37,167 nucleotides of DNA from an uncultured bacterium (GCA_938084905.1 CALKEQ010000010.1:1-37167); one strand, 5' to 3'. Positions 8,038-16,806 are shown, counted from the first letter of the stretch. Made by a program: numbers and translations. Notes: generated by a model from the letters alone, not told the origin.

Positions 8038-8807
8038 TTAAGCTTACTCAGAATAAGCTCAGAGACCTTCTTTCCTGAAAGGAGCATCCCTCCAAAAATT
8101 GGGCCCATCCTGTAGGAACCGAAGGTTGCATTAGCCCCCATCCCGGCAACGTAGAGGCCTGGGTAAACCTCCCTTGTATTCTCAAGGGTCGTATCCTCTG
8201 CAACTTCAGCCCACAAGCACTTCTCGCCCTCTATCTTTCCAGATGGCGTCATAAGTCGAACGTTCATCTTCTTCTCAAGAACCCTAACAACCTCTGTAGA
8301 ATGGCCTGTTGCGTCGATAACGGCTTTTGCCATCACAGTGAGAGGATCAACGTGAAGCGAGGCCATCTCAACAGCAGTCCAGTTTATCACCACACCACAG
8401 ACCTCTTCTTTTCTAACTACAAGATCCTCCACACTTACCAAATTGAATATCTTAGCGCCGGCTCTTTTTGCCCTATAACATATCCCACATACCGCCTCAA
8501 TTGCATCTGCCGTATAATAACCATCTTTGTAAGGTTTTGTTTCTATTTCGAACTCATCAAGTATCTCCTTTCCTTTTTCCTGGACCACAATCTCATTGAA
8601 CATCATACCTCCGCCCCACATTCCACCACCGATTGAGAGCTTTCTTTCAAATAGAACAACTTTAAGTCCCCCTTTTGATAGGTAGTATGAGGCGACCAAT
8701 CCGGATGGCCCACCTCCACAAACAACAACATCCACATCTAAGCATGAAAGGATCTTGTCCGTGTATCTTTCTATTATTGCCCTTGTAATTACCCTTTCAT
8801 CAATCAT
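8034..8807 (-). CDS. thi4: Thiazole synthase Thi4, sulfide-dependent (His-type)
   Basis: Thi4 makes the thiazole half of thiamine from NAD and glycine. The 257-residue protein has an FAD/NAD-type start ([20 protein letters not shown]), [15 protein letters not shown], and the C-terminal [20 protein letters not shown]. At the position where the yeast suicide enzyme has its sulfur-donating cysteine, this one has His152 (MASLHVDPL), as in methanogen Thi4 proteins that use free sulfide catalytically. That fits an anaerobe living with sulfide. It is the first gene of the operon. A TATACT hexamer lies about 15 bases before the ATG, so the leader would be very short. No TPP riboswitch was found. Confidence 0.93.
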   Translation of the reverse strand: MIDERVITRAIIERYTDKILSCLDVDVVVCGGGPSGLVASYYLSKGGLKVVLFERKLSIGGGMWGGGMMFNEIVVQEKGKEILDEFEIETKPYKDGYYTADAIEAVCGICYRAKRAGAKIFNLVSVEDLVVRKEEVCGVVINWTAVEMASLHVDPLTVMAKAVIDATGHSTEVVRVLEKKMNVRLMTPSGKIEGEKCLWAEVAEDTTLENTREVYPGLYVAGMGANATFGSYRMGPIFGGMLLSGKKVSELILSKLK

Positions 8808-8922
8808 CCCATGCCCGATTAGTATACCACATATGGGCTACGAAAAAGCAAGAAATAGTTTTGCATTAACTCATATTCCTTGACTTTTTAAGACAGATTT
8901 CGTATAGATCAGAAGCCTTGGC

Positions 8923-8952
8923 TTGGCAGATCCACCTCTTCTCACCTATAAT
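8923..8952 (+). promoter_or_regulatory. Sigma-70-type promoter for the TRAP transporter
   Basis: TTGGCA (8923-8928), 18 bases, then consensus TATAAT (8947-8952). The strong RBS AGGAGG (8963-8968) and the dctQ ATG (8974) follow directly, so the leader is short. It lies in the 166-base divergent gap with thi4. Confidence 0.7.
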
Positions 8953-8973
8953 TCATAAGCTCAGGAGGTTAGG

Positions 8974-9453
8974 ATGGCCTTTTCTGACAGGATAAGAGTC
9001 TTTAATCGCATCTTATACACAATAAGCGGGTTCGTCCTCATTTTTATGATGCTTTTGACAGTTGCAGACACGATCCTGAGGTACTTTAGAAAACCGATAG
9101 TAGGGACTTATGAATTAGTTGGGCTTTCCGCCGCTGTTGTCTTAGGATTTTCCATACCTTACACAACCTCTGTAAAAGGTCATATTGTGGTCGATTTCCT
9201 TACCATGAAGTTCAAGCCAAAAACAAAGAAGTTCTGGCTTTTTGTTACAAGGCTCCTTGGAATTTTTCTTTTTTCATTTATGGGATATGAGATGATGGCG
9301 ATGGCAAATGACTGGAGGATATCTGGAGAGGTATCGGCAACCCTTAAGCTGCCATTTTATCCGATCGCCTTCGGCATAGGAATCTGCCTCTTTCTACAGG
9401 TTCTCACGCTTGTTGCTGATGCCATATCCGTCGTGAGGGAGGAGAAAAAATGA
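8974..9453 (+). CDS. dctQ: TRAP transporter small permease (DctQ)
   Basis: A 159-residue inner-membrane protein with four predicted helices. The family features include LLTVADTILRYFRKPIVGTYELVG and PYTTSVKGHIVVDFL. DctQ pairs with the large permease DctM in tripartite ATP-independent transporters that take up organic acids driven by ion gradients. A strong RBS (AGGAGG) precedes the ATG. It overlaps dctM by 4 bases (ATGA). Confidence 0.93.
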   Translation: MAFSDRIRVFNRILYTISGFVLIFMMLLTVADTILRYFRKPIVGTYELVGLSAAVVLGFSIPYTTSVKGHIVVDFLTMKFKPKTKKFWLFVTRLLGIFLFSFMGYEMMAMANDWRISGEVSATLKLPFYPIAFGIGICLFLQVLTLVADAISVVREEKK

Positions 9454-10757
9454 GCTCTGAACTTGTTGGTGTCATAGGATTTCTCTTCATGTTTTTCCTT
9501 ATGGCAGTTGGCCTTGAGATAGGGTTTGCGATGGCCATTGCCGGATTTCTCGGTTTTGCCTATCTTGCATCCTTTCGAGCTGCATGTAACCTTTTAGCCA
9601 AAGATGTCTACGACGTTTTTACAACTTATAGCCTGACAGTTATTCCCCTTTTCATATTTATGGGGCAAATAGCGGCAAATTCAGGGATTGGTAAGAAGCT
9701 CTACGACATGTCATACAAATTCATAGGCCATATACCAGGCGGACTTGCCATGGCAACGAGTATTGCGTGTACTTTTTTTGGAGCCATCTGCGGCTCAACA
9801 ACAGCTACAGCGGCAACCTTCGCAAGTGTTTCTGTGCCTGAGATGAGAAGGTACAAATACGATGACAGGTTAATCGGAGGTGTAATTGCCGCATCAGGTG
9901 GGTTAGGTATAATGATCCCCCCAAGCGTCATTTTCATAGTCTACGGAATATTCACCCAATTATCGATCGGGACTCTTTTCATGAGCGGGGTTTTGCCAGG
10001 TATTGTTATATGCTTCCTTTACTGTCTCGCAGTCTATATATGGTGTAAAAAAAATCCTTCCCTTGGGCCTAAAGGTGAGAAGGCCACATGGGGTGAAAGG
10101 ATAAGGTCCCTTCCAGGTGCAATAGAGATTGTAATTATCTTCGTAATACTTATGGGCGGCATAATGAAGGGAATTTTCACTCCAACAGAGGGTGGAGCTG
10201 TCGGAGCTTTCGTCACTTTACTGATAGTCCTCCTGACAAGATCTATCACAAAGGAGGCCTTCTATAAATCGGTTCTCGACACCCTTACATCCTCCTGCAT
10301 GATAATGGTAATCGTTGCTGGTGCAACAATATTTGGCCACTTTATAGCACTTTCCCGTATCCCCTTTACTGTTGCTTCTTGGGTTGGTGATCTAGGTCTT
10401 CCTCCTGTTGTGGTAATGGCGATAATAATACTCATCTACCTTATTGGCGGATGTGTTATAGATGCCCTTGCACTCATCGTTCTTACAATTCCCATCTTTT
10501 ATCCCGTTATCCTCCATCTCGGATTCAATCCAGTCTGGTTCGGAGTTATAATAGTCCTTATCACAATGATGGGGGTTATAACCCCGCCTGTTGGAGTAAA
10601 TAGCTACGTTGTTGCTGGAATTTCAAAGATACCTTTAAACACCGTTTTTTCTGGCATATGGATATTTCTAGCGTGCCTTGTAGTTGCCGCAGCACTCTTT
10701 ATAGCCTTTCCCAGCCTTTGCCTCTTTTTACCCGAATTTTTTGGAATGATGAAGTGA
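9450..10757 (+). CDS. dctM: TRAP transporter large permease (DctM)
   Basis: A 435-residue protein of about 12 helices with the DctM signatures IPLFIFMGQIAANSGIGKKL, GAICGSTTATAATFASVSVP, ASGGLGIMIPPSVIFIVYGI and PTEGGAVGAF. It forms the ion-coupled translocation channel and takes substrate from the periplasmic DctP protein. It is translationally coupled to dctQ. The length is complete for the family. Confidence 0.96.
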   Translation: MSSELVGVIGFLFMFFLMAVGLEIGFAMAIAGFLGFAYLASFRAACNLLAKDVYDVFTTYSLTVIPLFIFMGQIAANSGIGKKLYDMSYKFIGHIPGGLAMATSIACTFFGAICGSTTATAATFASVSVPEMRRYKYDDRLIGGVIAASGGLGIMIPPSVIFIVYGIFTQLSIGTLFMSGVLPGIVICFLYCLAVYIWCKKNPSLGPKGEKATWGERIRSLPGAIEIVIIFVILMGGIMKGIFTPTEGGAVGAFVTLLIVLLTRSITKEAFYKSVLDTLTSSCMIMVIVAGATIFGHFIALSRIPFTVASWVGDLGLPPVVVMAIIILIYLIGGCVIDALALIVLTIPIFYPVILHLGFNPVWFGVIIVLITMMGVITPPVGVNSYVVAGISKIPLNTVFSGIWIFLACLVVAAALFIAFPSLCLFLPEFFGMMK

Positions 10758-10803
10758 AGTGGGTGATCTGGCGGTAAATTGCAGCTTGTTTCTTAAAAAG
10801 GGG

Positions 10804-10832
10804 TTGACAAATAGAACTCGATTTAATAAAAA
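10804..10832 (+). promoter_or_regulatory. Candidate promoter for dctP
   Basis: Perfect TTGACA (10804-10809), 17 bases, then a poor -10 (TAAAAA, 10827-10832). It lies in the 97-base gap before dctP, with RBS AAGGAGGG at 10843-10850. It would let the binding protein be made in excess over the permeases. Confidence 0.45.
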
Positions 10833-10854
10833 GTAAAGAAAAAAGGAGGGTCCT

Positions 10855-11892
10855 ATGAACAAACCCGGCATCAAAAAATGCTCTTACACCGTATTTTTCA
10901 TTGTCTGTCTCTTTTCTTTTTACCTTTTAGGCTTAAGTGGCGTCGCATCTGCACAGAAGGTAATAGAGCTCACCTTCTCCAACTTTTTCCCTGCAGCCCA
11001 TAAAAATAGCAAGATAATGGAGGAGTGGATAGCTGAAATCGAAAAGAGGACCGGAGGCAAGGTAAAGATAAAGTACTATCCTGGAGGAACACTGACTCCT
11101 GCAGCCCAGGTGTACGATGGAGTTGTAAAGGGCATAAGTGATATAGGGGAGAGTGTTTTCGCATATACGAGGGGAAGATTCCCTGTAATGGAAGCTGTCG
11201 ATCTACCCCTCGGTTACAAAAGCGCGGTTATAGCAACAAATCTTGTAAATGCGGTATATCAGAAGTTTCAGCCTAAAGAACTCGCAGACGTCAAGGTCCT
11301 GATACTACACGCTCACGGTCCTGGAATACTGCATACGAAGTTTCCCGTATCGAAACTCGAGGATTTAAAAGGCAGGAAGATAAGGGCGACTGGGCTTGCC
11401 TCAAAGATTGTAACTGCCCTCGGTGCAACGCCTGTAGCTACGACAATGCCAGAGACTTACGATGCCCTTCGTACAGGGGTAGCTGAAGGTGCTATGGCTC
11501 CTGTTGAGGCTCTCCATGGATGGAAATGGGGTGAAGTAGTATCATACACAATTCAGAGTTTCGGTTCCGCTTATACAACTGCCATGTTCGTAGTAATGAA
11601 CAAGTCAAAATGGGAGTCCTTGCCAAAGGACGTTCAGAAGGTCTTTGAGGACGTAAGCAAGGAATTCACAAAGAAACAGGCTGAGCTATGGGATCAGATA
11701 GACATGGAAGGATACGATTTTATTAAGGCAAGAGGAAATAAGATAGTTGCCCTTTCCCCTGAAGAGAATGCACGCTGGGCCCAGGCTGTAACACCAGTTA
11801 TCGATGACTACATTAAAGAGGCAAGTGCTAAAGGGCTCCCTGCAAGTGAGATTGTAAAGTTCTGCCTAGATTTTATAAAGGCTCATAAGTAA
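10855..11892 (+). CDS. dctP: TRAP transporter substrate-binding protein (DctP family)
   Basis: The 345-residue protein has a signal peptide ending near GVASA-Q (about residue 33) and is periplasmic. The mature part shows family features: ELTFSNFFPAAHK, KRTGGKVKIKYYPGGTL, the arginine motif in LKGRKIRATG that usually binds the substrate carboxylate, and YDALRTGVAEGAMAP. The substrate cannot be read from sequence. C4-dicarboxylates, 2-oxoacids and aromatic acids are all known for the family. It sits behind its permeases and before a TetR regulator. Confidence 0.95.
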   Translation: MNKPGIKKCSYTVFFIVCLFSFYLLGLSGVASAQKVIELTFSNFFPAAHKNSKIMEEWIAEIEKRTGGKVKIKYYPGGTLTPAAQVYDGVVKGISDIGESVFAYTRGRFPVMEAVDLPLGYKSAVIATNLVNAVYQKFQPKELADVKVLILHAHGPGILHTKFPVSKLEDLKGRKIRATGLASKIVTALGATPVATTMPETYDALRTGVAEGAMAPVEALHGWKWGEVVSYTIQSFGSAYTTAMFVVMNKSKWESLPKDVQKVFEDVSKEFTKKQAELWDQIDMEGYDFIKARGNKIVALSPEENARWAQAVTPVIDDYIKEASAKGLPASEIVKFCLDFIKAHK

Positions 11893-11909
11893 GAGTTTAT
11901 GCGAAAGGG

Positions 11910-11940
11910 AAAAGGGGGTGCTCTTTGGCGCCTCCTTTTT
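11910..11940 (+). terminator. Terminator after dctP
   Basis: AAAAGGGGGTGC (11910-11921) can pair with GCGCCTCCTTTT (11928-11939), with two G-U wobbles and a 6-base loop. The 3' arm runs into T residues. Confidence 0.65.
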
Positions 11941-11994
11941 CCAAAAGGTTGGCTTTTACAGGAGTGAAGGGGGGATTTTCTTTTGATTTAACGG

Positions 11995-12609
11995 ATGGAA
12001 ACTATGTCAAAAAAATTACCAGCTTCTAAGTCGAAAAAGGAAAAGAAGGCCCAAGAAATAGCGAAAGTTGCAGCAAAACTTTTCAGCAAAAAGGGCTTTT
12101 TAGAAACCTCAATAACTGACATCGCAAAATCTTCAAAAATGAGCAAGGCAAATATTTATTACTACTTCGAGGATAAAAACTACTTGCTAACTCACATCCT
12201 TAACGATTTTTTCGACAGGATTCTCAGTGGAACGGAAGTTTACCAGAGAGAAGACCTGACATGGGAGGAGAAGTTAAAACTCTTTATCCAGAGACACGTG
12301 GATATTTACGTAAAGTACACTCCTCAGGCAAAAGTCCTCTTTAAAGAGGTAAACAATCTGGATTCACGTAACAGGAAGATCATGAGACAGAAGGAAAGAA
12401 GGTACTTTGAGATCTTAAGGGAGATAGTTTCAGGGTATCTTGGTGATAGACTGAGAAAGGAATACATAACAGCCTTGACTTTTTTTATCCTTGGAGCGTG
12501 TAACTGGATGTATCTGTGGTACGACCCGAAAAAAACGATTCCACCTGATAAGATCGCAGAAATGATATTCCACGTCTTTAAAGGCGGAATATCCTCCTTC
12601 ACCTCATAA
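11995..12609 (+). CDS. TetR/AcrR-family transcriptional regulator
   Basis: The 204-residue protein has an N-terminal TetR DNA-binding domain (residues about 18-65: IAKVAAKLFSKKGFLETSIT, then DIAKSSKMSKANIYYYFEDK). The C-terminal ligand/dimer domain is helical and unassigned. The start may be the ATG at 11995 or the one at 12004. It lies between the TRAP genes and a MEMO-family gene on the same strand, so either could be its target. An inverted repeat spans its stop codon. Confidence 0.9.
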   Translation: METMSKKLPASKSKKEKKAQEIAKVAAKLFSKKGFLETSITDIAKSSKMSKANIYYYFEDKNYLLTHILNDFFDRILSGTEVYQREDLTWEEKLKLFIQRHVDIYVKYTPQAKVLFKEVNNLDSRNRKIMRQKERRYFEILREIVSGYLGDRLRKEYITALTFFILGACNWMYLWYDPKKTIPPDKIAEMIFHVFKGGISSFTS

Positions 12610-12629
12610 GTTCAAGATCTTTTGAACTT
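12608..12629. repeat. Perfect inverted repeat between tetR and the MEMO gene
   Basis: AAGTTCAA (12608-12615) and TTGAACTT (12622-12629) are exact reverse complements separated by 6 bases (GATCTT). The repeat starts within the tetR stop codon and ends 20 bases before the MEMO start. It could be an operator for the adjacent TetR protein or an RNA hairpin. It has no T-run, so it is not a typical terminator. Confidence 0.6.
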
Positions 12630-12648
12630 TAAGGCTCAAGGAGGACTA

Positions 12649-13848
12649 ATGGATTGTCCTAAATTAAGGCCAGTAGAGATGGTCCCCGTAAGGAACGGTC
12701 AGAGGGAACTTATTCTGATCAGGGATCCTGAAGGGCTTATGGAAGAAAGTCTTATCGTTTCCAAGGATGTGGCATACATTCTCTCGCTCATGGACGGAAA
12801 AAGAACGCTAAGGGATATTCAGGCGGAATACATGAGGGTCTTTGGAGAATTGATTTACATGGAGAAGCTTAATGAGCTTATTGCCTCGCTCGATTCTCAT
12901 ACTCTTCTTCTCAATGAAAGATATGAGACAAGGCTCGCCAAACTAAAAGAGGAGTATGAATCCATGGATGTCCGCCCTCCGGCTCTTATGGGAAAAGCTT
13001 ATCCTGAAGGTAGGATGGAACTTATACTCTTCCTTGACGAATTCTTCTCTGGCAAAAAGACCGAAAAAAAGATAACAGGAAGGCTAACAGGTTTTCTTTC
13101 GCCACACATAGATTACACGAGGGGAAAGGAGGTCTACGCCAGTACGTATTCTCACCTGAAAAATCTAGAAGCCCAGTTGATCGTCATTTTTGGTACTTCA
13201 CACAGAGTCTCAGAAAAGATCTGGAACATCTCCCTTAAAGATTTCTCAACACCCATAGATAGGGTCTTTGTCTCAAGGGAGCTAAAGGAAATGATAAAAG
13301 ACCATCCTATTCTGAAAAATTACGTCTGCGAATGGCCACACAGATCTGAGCATTCAATCGAATTACAGCTTCCCCTTCTCCAGTTTACACTCCAGCGGGA
13401 TTTCGAGATTCTCCCCATTCTTACCGGGTCTATGCACGAATATATAGAGGGGAAAAAGGACTTGAACGATCAAGAAATAGAGGATCTCATACAATCTCTT
13501 AAAGAATGCTTAAGCTCTTGCGGAAAACCTTACATTATCGCATCAGGAGCGGATCTTGCCCATATAGGGGCGCAATTCGGTGATTACTATTCGCTCGATC
13601 TTATTACTTTAAGTTCCTCAAAGGCCAAGGACGAGATACTGTTAGATGCGGTAAAAGAATGTGATGCTCAGAGGTTCTTCAACCTTATCAAGGAGGAAAA
13701 GGACAGAAGGAGAATCTGTGGTCTTGCTCCTATATACTTTCAACTGAGGATGCTCAGTGGCTCGAAGGGTGAGTTGATAGAGTACGAACAGTGGACTGAT
13801 GGTGCCTCTTCTGTGAGTTTCGCAGGCTGTATCTTTTACGTTGATTAA
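12649..13848 (+). CDS. MEMO-family protein (AmmeMemoRadiSam system protein B-like)
   Basis: The 399-residue protein has an N-terminal region (about residues 1-115) that resembles a small winged-helix/PqqD-like module (SKDVAYILSLMDGKRTLRDI). A MEMO domain follows (about 140-399) with the family residues in LSPHIDYTRG, FGTSHR, EHSIELQLPLLQ and ASGADLAHIG. Such domains resemble class III extradiol dioxygenases, and in bacteria they often travel with an AMMECR1 domain and a radical SAM protein. Those partners are absent here. The ATG at 12649 is chosen for the strong RBS AGGAGG just ahead; the frame is open from 12622. The molecular function is unknown. Confidence 0.85.
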   Translation: MDCPKLRPVEMVPVRNGQRELILIRDPEGLMEESLIVSKDVAYILSLMDGKRTLRDIQAEYMRVFGELIYMEKLNELIASLDSHTLLLNERYETRLAKLKEEYESMDVRPPALMGKAYPEGRMELILFLDEFFSGKKTEKKITGRLTGFLSPHIDYTRGKEVYASTYSHLKNLEAQLIVIFGTSHRVSEKIWNISLKDFSTPIDRVFVSRELKEMIKDHPILKNYVCEWPHRSEHSIELQLPLLQFTLQRDFEILPILTGSMHEYIEGKKDLNDQEIEDLIQSLKECLSSCGKPYIIASGADLAHIGAQFGDYYSLDLITLSSSKAKDEILLDAVKECDAQRFFNLIKEEKDRRRICGLAPIYFQLRMLSGSKGELIEYEQWTDGASSVSFAGCIFYVD

Positions 13849-13850
13849 AA

Positions 13851-13924
13851 TCGGGAAGACAGGATTTGAACCTGCGACCCCAGCGTCCCGAACGCTGTGC
13901 TCCCCCAGGCTGAGCTACTTCCCG
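13851..13924 (-). tRNA. tRNA-Pro (anticodon CGG)
   Basis: The minus strand folds with acceptor CGGGAAG/CTTCCCG and discriminator A. The anticodon stem CAGCG/CGCTG holds loop TTCGGGA (anticodon CGG), and the T arm contains GGTTCAAATCC. CCA is not encoded. It lies antisense between two plus-strand genes. Confidence 0.95.
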
Positions 13925-13946
13925 ATTCTTTTCAATTATAACATAA

Positions 13947-15059
13947 ATGAGGATAAAAACTCATCCTGAAGACTTCTGCGTGAAGGAGATTCTTGACCTA
14001 AAATTCTCCGATGGACCTTACAGTTACTATTTGCTCAAGAAAAGAAACATGAATCTTTTCCACGTACTAGAAATAGTTTCCAAAAAGTGGAAAATCTCTC
14101 GCGACAGAATCGGTTTCTCAGGGATTAAAGACAGAAAGGCTTTGACAGAGCAGTACCTATCAATAAGGGAAGGTCCTGAAGAGAACTTAAAAGGAAGGGA
14201 TTTTGAAATTTCCTTTATTGGCAAGGGTGTAAAACCTATAAGGATTGGAGATGCTGAGGGAAATCTTTTCAAAGTAAAGGTGAGAGAGGCCCCTGCGGAG
14301 AAAATTGCCAGATCATTCAAAATAATTGGCAGTATTGGTTTCGCGAATTACTTCGGAAAACAGAGATTTACACCCGATCTTTACACATCTGTCCCAATTG
14401 GGAGACTTCTAATTGAAGGAAAATTTGAGGAAGCGTTAAAAACCTACTTTTCTCATCATCCCTCCCCTCATATAAGGAGGGCATTGAAAAACGGATGGGA
14501 TCGGGCCTCTCAAATTCTCTCTGGTCTTTCTGGACTTTCAAAAATGGATGAGATTGTTTTGAAAAGGTATATCAAAAAAAGAGACGCAGAATATGCCCTA
14601 AGAGCCTATCCTAAAGCAGTAAAACTAATGTTCCTATTTTCCTATCAGAGTCTGATATGGAATAGAGTTCTGCGTGAGTTGGTGAGGGAGAAGGCAAAAA
14701 CCTTTGACGTAACGCTAAAAAAAGGCGAAAAGATCTCATTTTACATTTCTCTTAGCGAGAAGATAAAAAGTATTTTGCATCTTGAGCTCCCCTATGTAAG
14801 CGCGAGTGCATATTCCTATCCGGAAGAGATAAGGGAGAGGCTCCTCAGGTGGATAAAAAAGGAAAATTTAGAGCCATACCTAGAAAAGGAGGTTCTTGGA
14901 CTAAAAGCATTCTCAGAGGGGAAAAGGAGAATTATAGTCTTTCCCGAGAAAATGGAAATAGTTGAGATGACTCCAAAAAGTATAACAGTTCAGTTTTTTC
15001 TCCCATCAGGAAGTTATGCTACGATCTTTCTACTTAAGCTCCTAAACTACCCTGTTTGA
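13947..15059 (+). CDS. truD: tRNA pseudouridine synthase D
   Basis: TruD makes pseudouridine 13 in tRNA-Glu. The 370-residue protein starts with the family's PEDFCVKEI and has YLLKKRNMNLFHVLEIVSKK. The catalytic aspartate is in GFSGIKDRKALTEQYLS (about residue 64), and NYFGKQRF follows further on. The length is normal. It lies 22 bases after the antisense tRNA-Pro and 33 bases before the radical SAM gene. Confidence 0.94.
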   Translation: MRIKTHPEDFCVKEILDLKFSDGPYSYYLLKKRNMNLFHVLEIVSKKWKISRDRIGFSGIKDRKALTEQYLSIREGPEENLKGRDFEISFIGKGVKPIRIGDAEGNLFKVKVREAPAEKIARSFKIIGSIGFANYFGKQRFTPDLYTSVPIGRLLIEGKFEEALKTYFSHHPSPHIRRALKNGWDRASQILSGLSGLSKMDEIVLKRYIKKRDAEYALRAYPKAVKLMFLFSYQSLIWNRVLRELVREKAKTFDVTLKKGEKISFYISLSEKIKSILHLELPYVSASAYSYPEEIRERLLRWIKKENLEPYLEKEVLGLKAFSEGKRRIIVFPEKMEIVEMTPKSITVQFFLPSGSYATIFLLKLLNYPV

Positions 15060-15092
15060 CAATTTTTTTCCGCCGCAATAATATTAGGTGAT

Positions 15093-16340
15093 ATGACGGC
15101 TGAGGATATTGTCTCCTATTTAGCTAGAAGGAAGGTTTCAAATCTTTTGAATTTTACCCATGCAAAAAAGAATACGATCAGTAGAATAAAGGGGGAAAAA
15201 CCTATACTCATGTACATCCACATTCCCTTCTGTGAGGAGCTATGTCCTTACTGTTCCTTCCACAGGGTACCGTTCGATAAAGATCTTGCGAAAAGGTACT
15301 TTCAGGCGCTAAAGAAGGAGATTCTTATATACAGGGATTTTGGATTCAAGTTCGATGGTGTCTACGTTGGGGGCGGAACACCCACCGTCATGATGGAGGA
15401 GCTACTTAGCACTTTACATCTGGTAAAGGAGAATTTTTCAGTGAGTGAGATTTCTCTTGAAACGAATCCCAACCACCTCACAGACGAAAACATAAGATCG
15501 CTTAAGGAAATAGGCGTTAAAAGACTGTCTGTTGGAGTGCAGAGTTTCGATGATGAGATTTTAAAATCGGTGCAGAGATACCATAAGTACGGAAGTGGGA
15601 AGGCCATAATTGAAAAAATTAAAAAAGCGAACGGCATCTTCCAAACATTGAACATCGATATGATCTTTAACTTCCCAAATCAAACACTATCAAGTTTGGA
15701 AAATGATATCAAAATAATAATGGAATTAGCTCCAAACCAGGTAACCTACTACCCACTTATGGTTTCACACCGTACGAGGAAGCTTCTGGAAGAAAAACTT
15801 GGCTATTTTGACTTGAGAAAGGAAAGAATCTTTTACGATTTCATAGTGGAGAGCCTATCTCGCGATTACTTTCCAGCAACTGCCTGGTGCTTCTCAAAGG
15901 CAGAAGGTATGATTGACGAGTACGTTGTTAATTACGACGAATACGCAGGTCTTGGAAGTGGATCAATAGGATACGTAAGTGGAAGGGCCTATGCAAATAC
16001 CTTCCAAATTCCAAAGTACATCTCCAAGATAGAAAAAGGGGAGCTTCCCATTGAGGGGGTAAAGTCATACAGAATAAAGGAAAGAATTCAATACGACTTC
16101 CTAATGAAACTTTTTGGCTTGAGGCTCGATTTGGATCAACTTGACAGAAAATACGGTTTTTCGACTTTTCTTAGGCTCATACCCGAGATCTTCTTCTTCA
16201 GTGCCCTAGGAGCCTTAAAGATAGACGGGTCCAAAATCTCATTGACAAGGAAGGGACTTTACTACTGGGTCATAATGATGAGAGAGTTTTTCATTGGTGT
16301 GAATAATTTCAGGGATTTTTTAAGGAGCTTTCAGCTCTGA
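15093..16340 (+). CDS. Radical SAM protein, coproporphyrinogen III oxidase (HemN/HemW) family
   Basis: The 415-residue protein has the radical SAM cluster motif in YIHIPFCEELCPYCSFHR (CxxxCxxC, about residues 47-54), GVYVGGGTPTVM, SLETNPNHL, RLSVGVQSFDDEIL and DMIFNFPNQT. The C-terminal half (ATAWCFSK, YDEYAGLGSGSIGYV, YANTFQI) differs from ordinary HemW (usually GFGAGAHS) and is closer to the group simply called coproporphyrinogen oxidase family. Roles in this superfamily include oxidative decarboxylation of coproporphyrinogen, heme chaperoning and heme breakdown. I cannot choose among them. Its 3' end overlaps a convergent small gene by 21 bases. Confidence 0.85.
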   Translation: MTAEDIVSYLARRKVSNLLNFTHAKKNTISRIKGEKPILMYIHIPFCEELCPYCSFHRVPFDKDLAKRYFQALKKEILIYRDFGFKFDGVYVGGGTPTVMMEELLSTLHLVKENFSVSEISLETNPNHLTDENIRSLKEIGVKRLSVGVQSFDDEILKSVQRYHKYGSGKAIIEKIKKANGIFQTLNIDMIFNFPNQTLSSLENDIKIIMELAPNQVTYYPLMVSHRTRKLLEEKLGYFDLRKERIFYDFIVESLSRDYFPATAWCFSKAEGMIDEYVVNYDEYAGLGSGSIGYVSGRAYANTFQIPKYISKIEKGELPIEGVKSYRIKERIQYDFLMKLFGLRLDLDQLDRKYGFSTFLRLIPEIFFFSALGALKIDGSKISLTRKGLYYWVIMMREFFIGVNNFRDFLRSFQL

Positions 16341-16478
16341 AATTTTCCTTTTAATTATCTTCCCCTTGTGCTTAGGAAAATCAACCTTAAGGTAAGCAGT
16401 TTTTTCAAAAAGTTTCCAGATAACCCCTTCCATCTCCTTTTTCGCAAAATTGAACCTCACCTTATCCCCAACCTTCAT
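16320..16478 (-). CDS. Small basic protein of unknown function, 52 residues
   Basis: The frame starts at ATG 16478 (MKVGDKVRFNFAKKEMEG) and ends KRKISELKAP. It has a good RBS (GGAGG, 5 bases before the ATG) and begins 14 bases after fmdB ends, so the two are probably co-transcribed. The product looks like a small beta-barrel (KVGDKVRF, then EGVIWKLFEK and AYLKVDFPKHKGKIIKRK), of the kind seen in SH3/KOW-like nucleic-acid-binding folds. No family is recognised with certainty. It overlaps the end of the convergent radical SAM gene. Confidence 0.7.
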   Translation of the reverse strand: MKVGDKVRFNFAKKEMEGVIWKLFEKTAYLKVDFPKHKGKIIKRKISELKAP

Positions 16479-16492
16479 TTGCGCCTCCATCC

Positions 16493-16771
16493 CTAAACAT
16501 CTTTCTCATTTAACTTATCTTCACTTCCTGAACCTTTACTTTCCTCAGTCTCCTTTTTCTTTGAACCATTTTTTCCAGACACAGCATCTATCGGCCTTTT
16601 GTAATCGGTTGCGTACCAGCCAGTTCCCTTTAGGTGGAAACTACACTGGGATATTAGCTTCTGAACCCTTCCGTTGCAGAAGCGGCATGTGTTCAATGGA
16701 TCTTCAGTTATCTTCTGAAAAACCTCAAATACTTTTCCACAGTCAAGGCATTTGTACTCGTAAATTGGCAT
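16493..16771 (-). CDS. FmdB-family zinc-ribbon protein
   Basis: The 92-residue protein starts [20 protein letters not shown] and has a second CxxC (CRFCNG), forming the FmdB/CxxC zinc ribbon. It continues with the usual [16 protein letters not shown] and a charged, probably disordered tail rich in K, E and S. FmdB was named as a regulator of an amide hydrolase gene, but most members have no known role. A promoter with near-consensus boxes lies upstream, and a 52-codon gene follows. Confidence 0.92.
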   Translation of the reverse strand: MPIYEYKCLDCGKVFEVFQKITEDPLNTCRFCNGRVQKLISQCSFHLKGTGWYATDYKRPIDAVSGKNGSKKKETEESKGSGSEDKLNEKDV

Positions 16772-16806
16772 CTCCCAACCTCCTCTAGTACCTGATTGTT
16801 TAATTA

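Noticed and set aside
8808-8973. TPP riboswitch upstream of thi4
   Set aside because: The expected CUGAGA and paired core elements were not found on the minus strand; a promoter lies too close to the ATG for a riboswitch.
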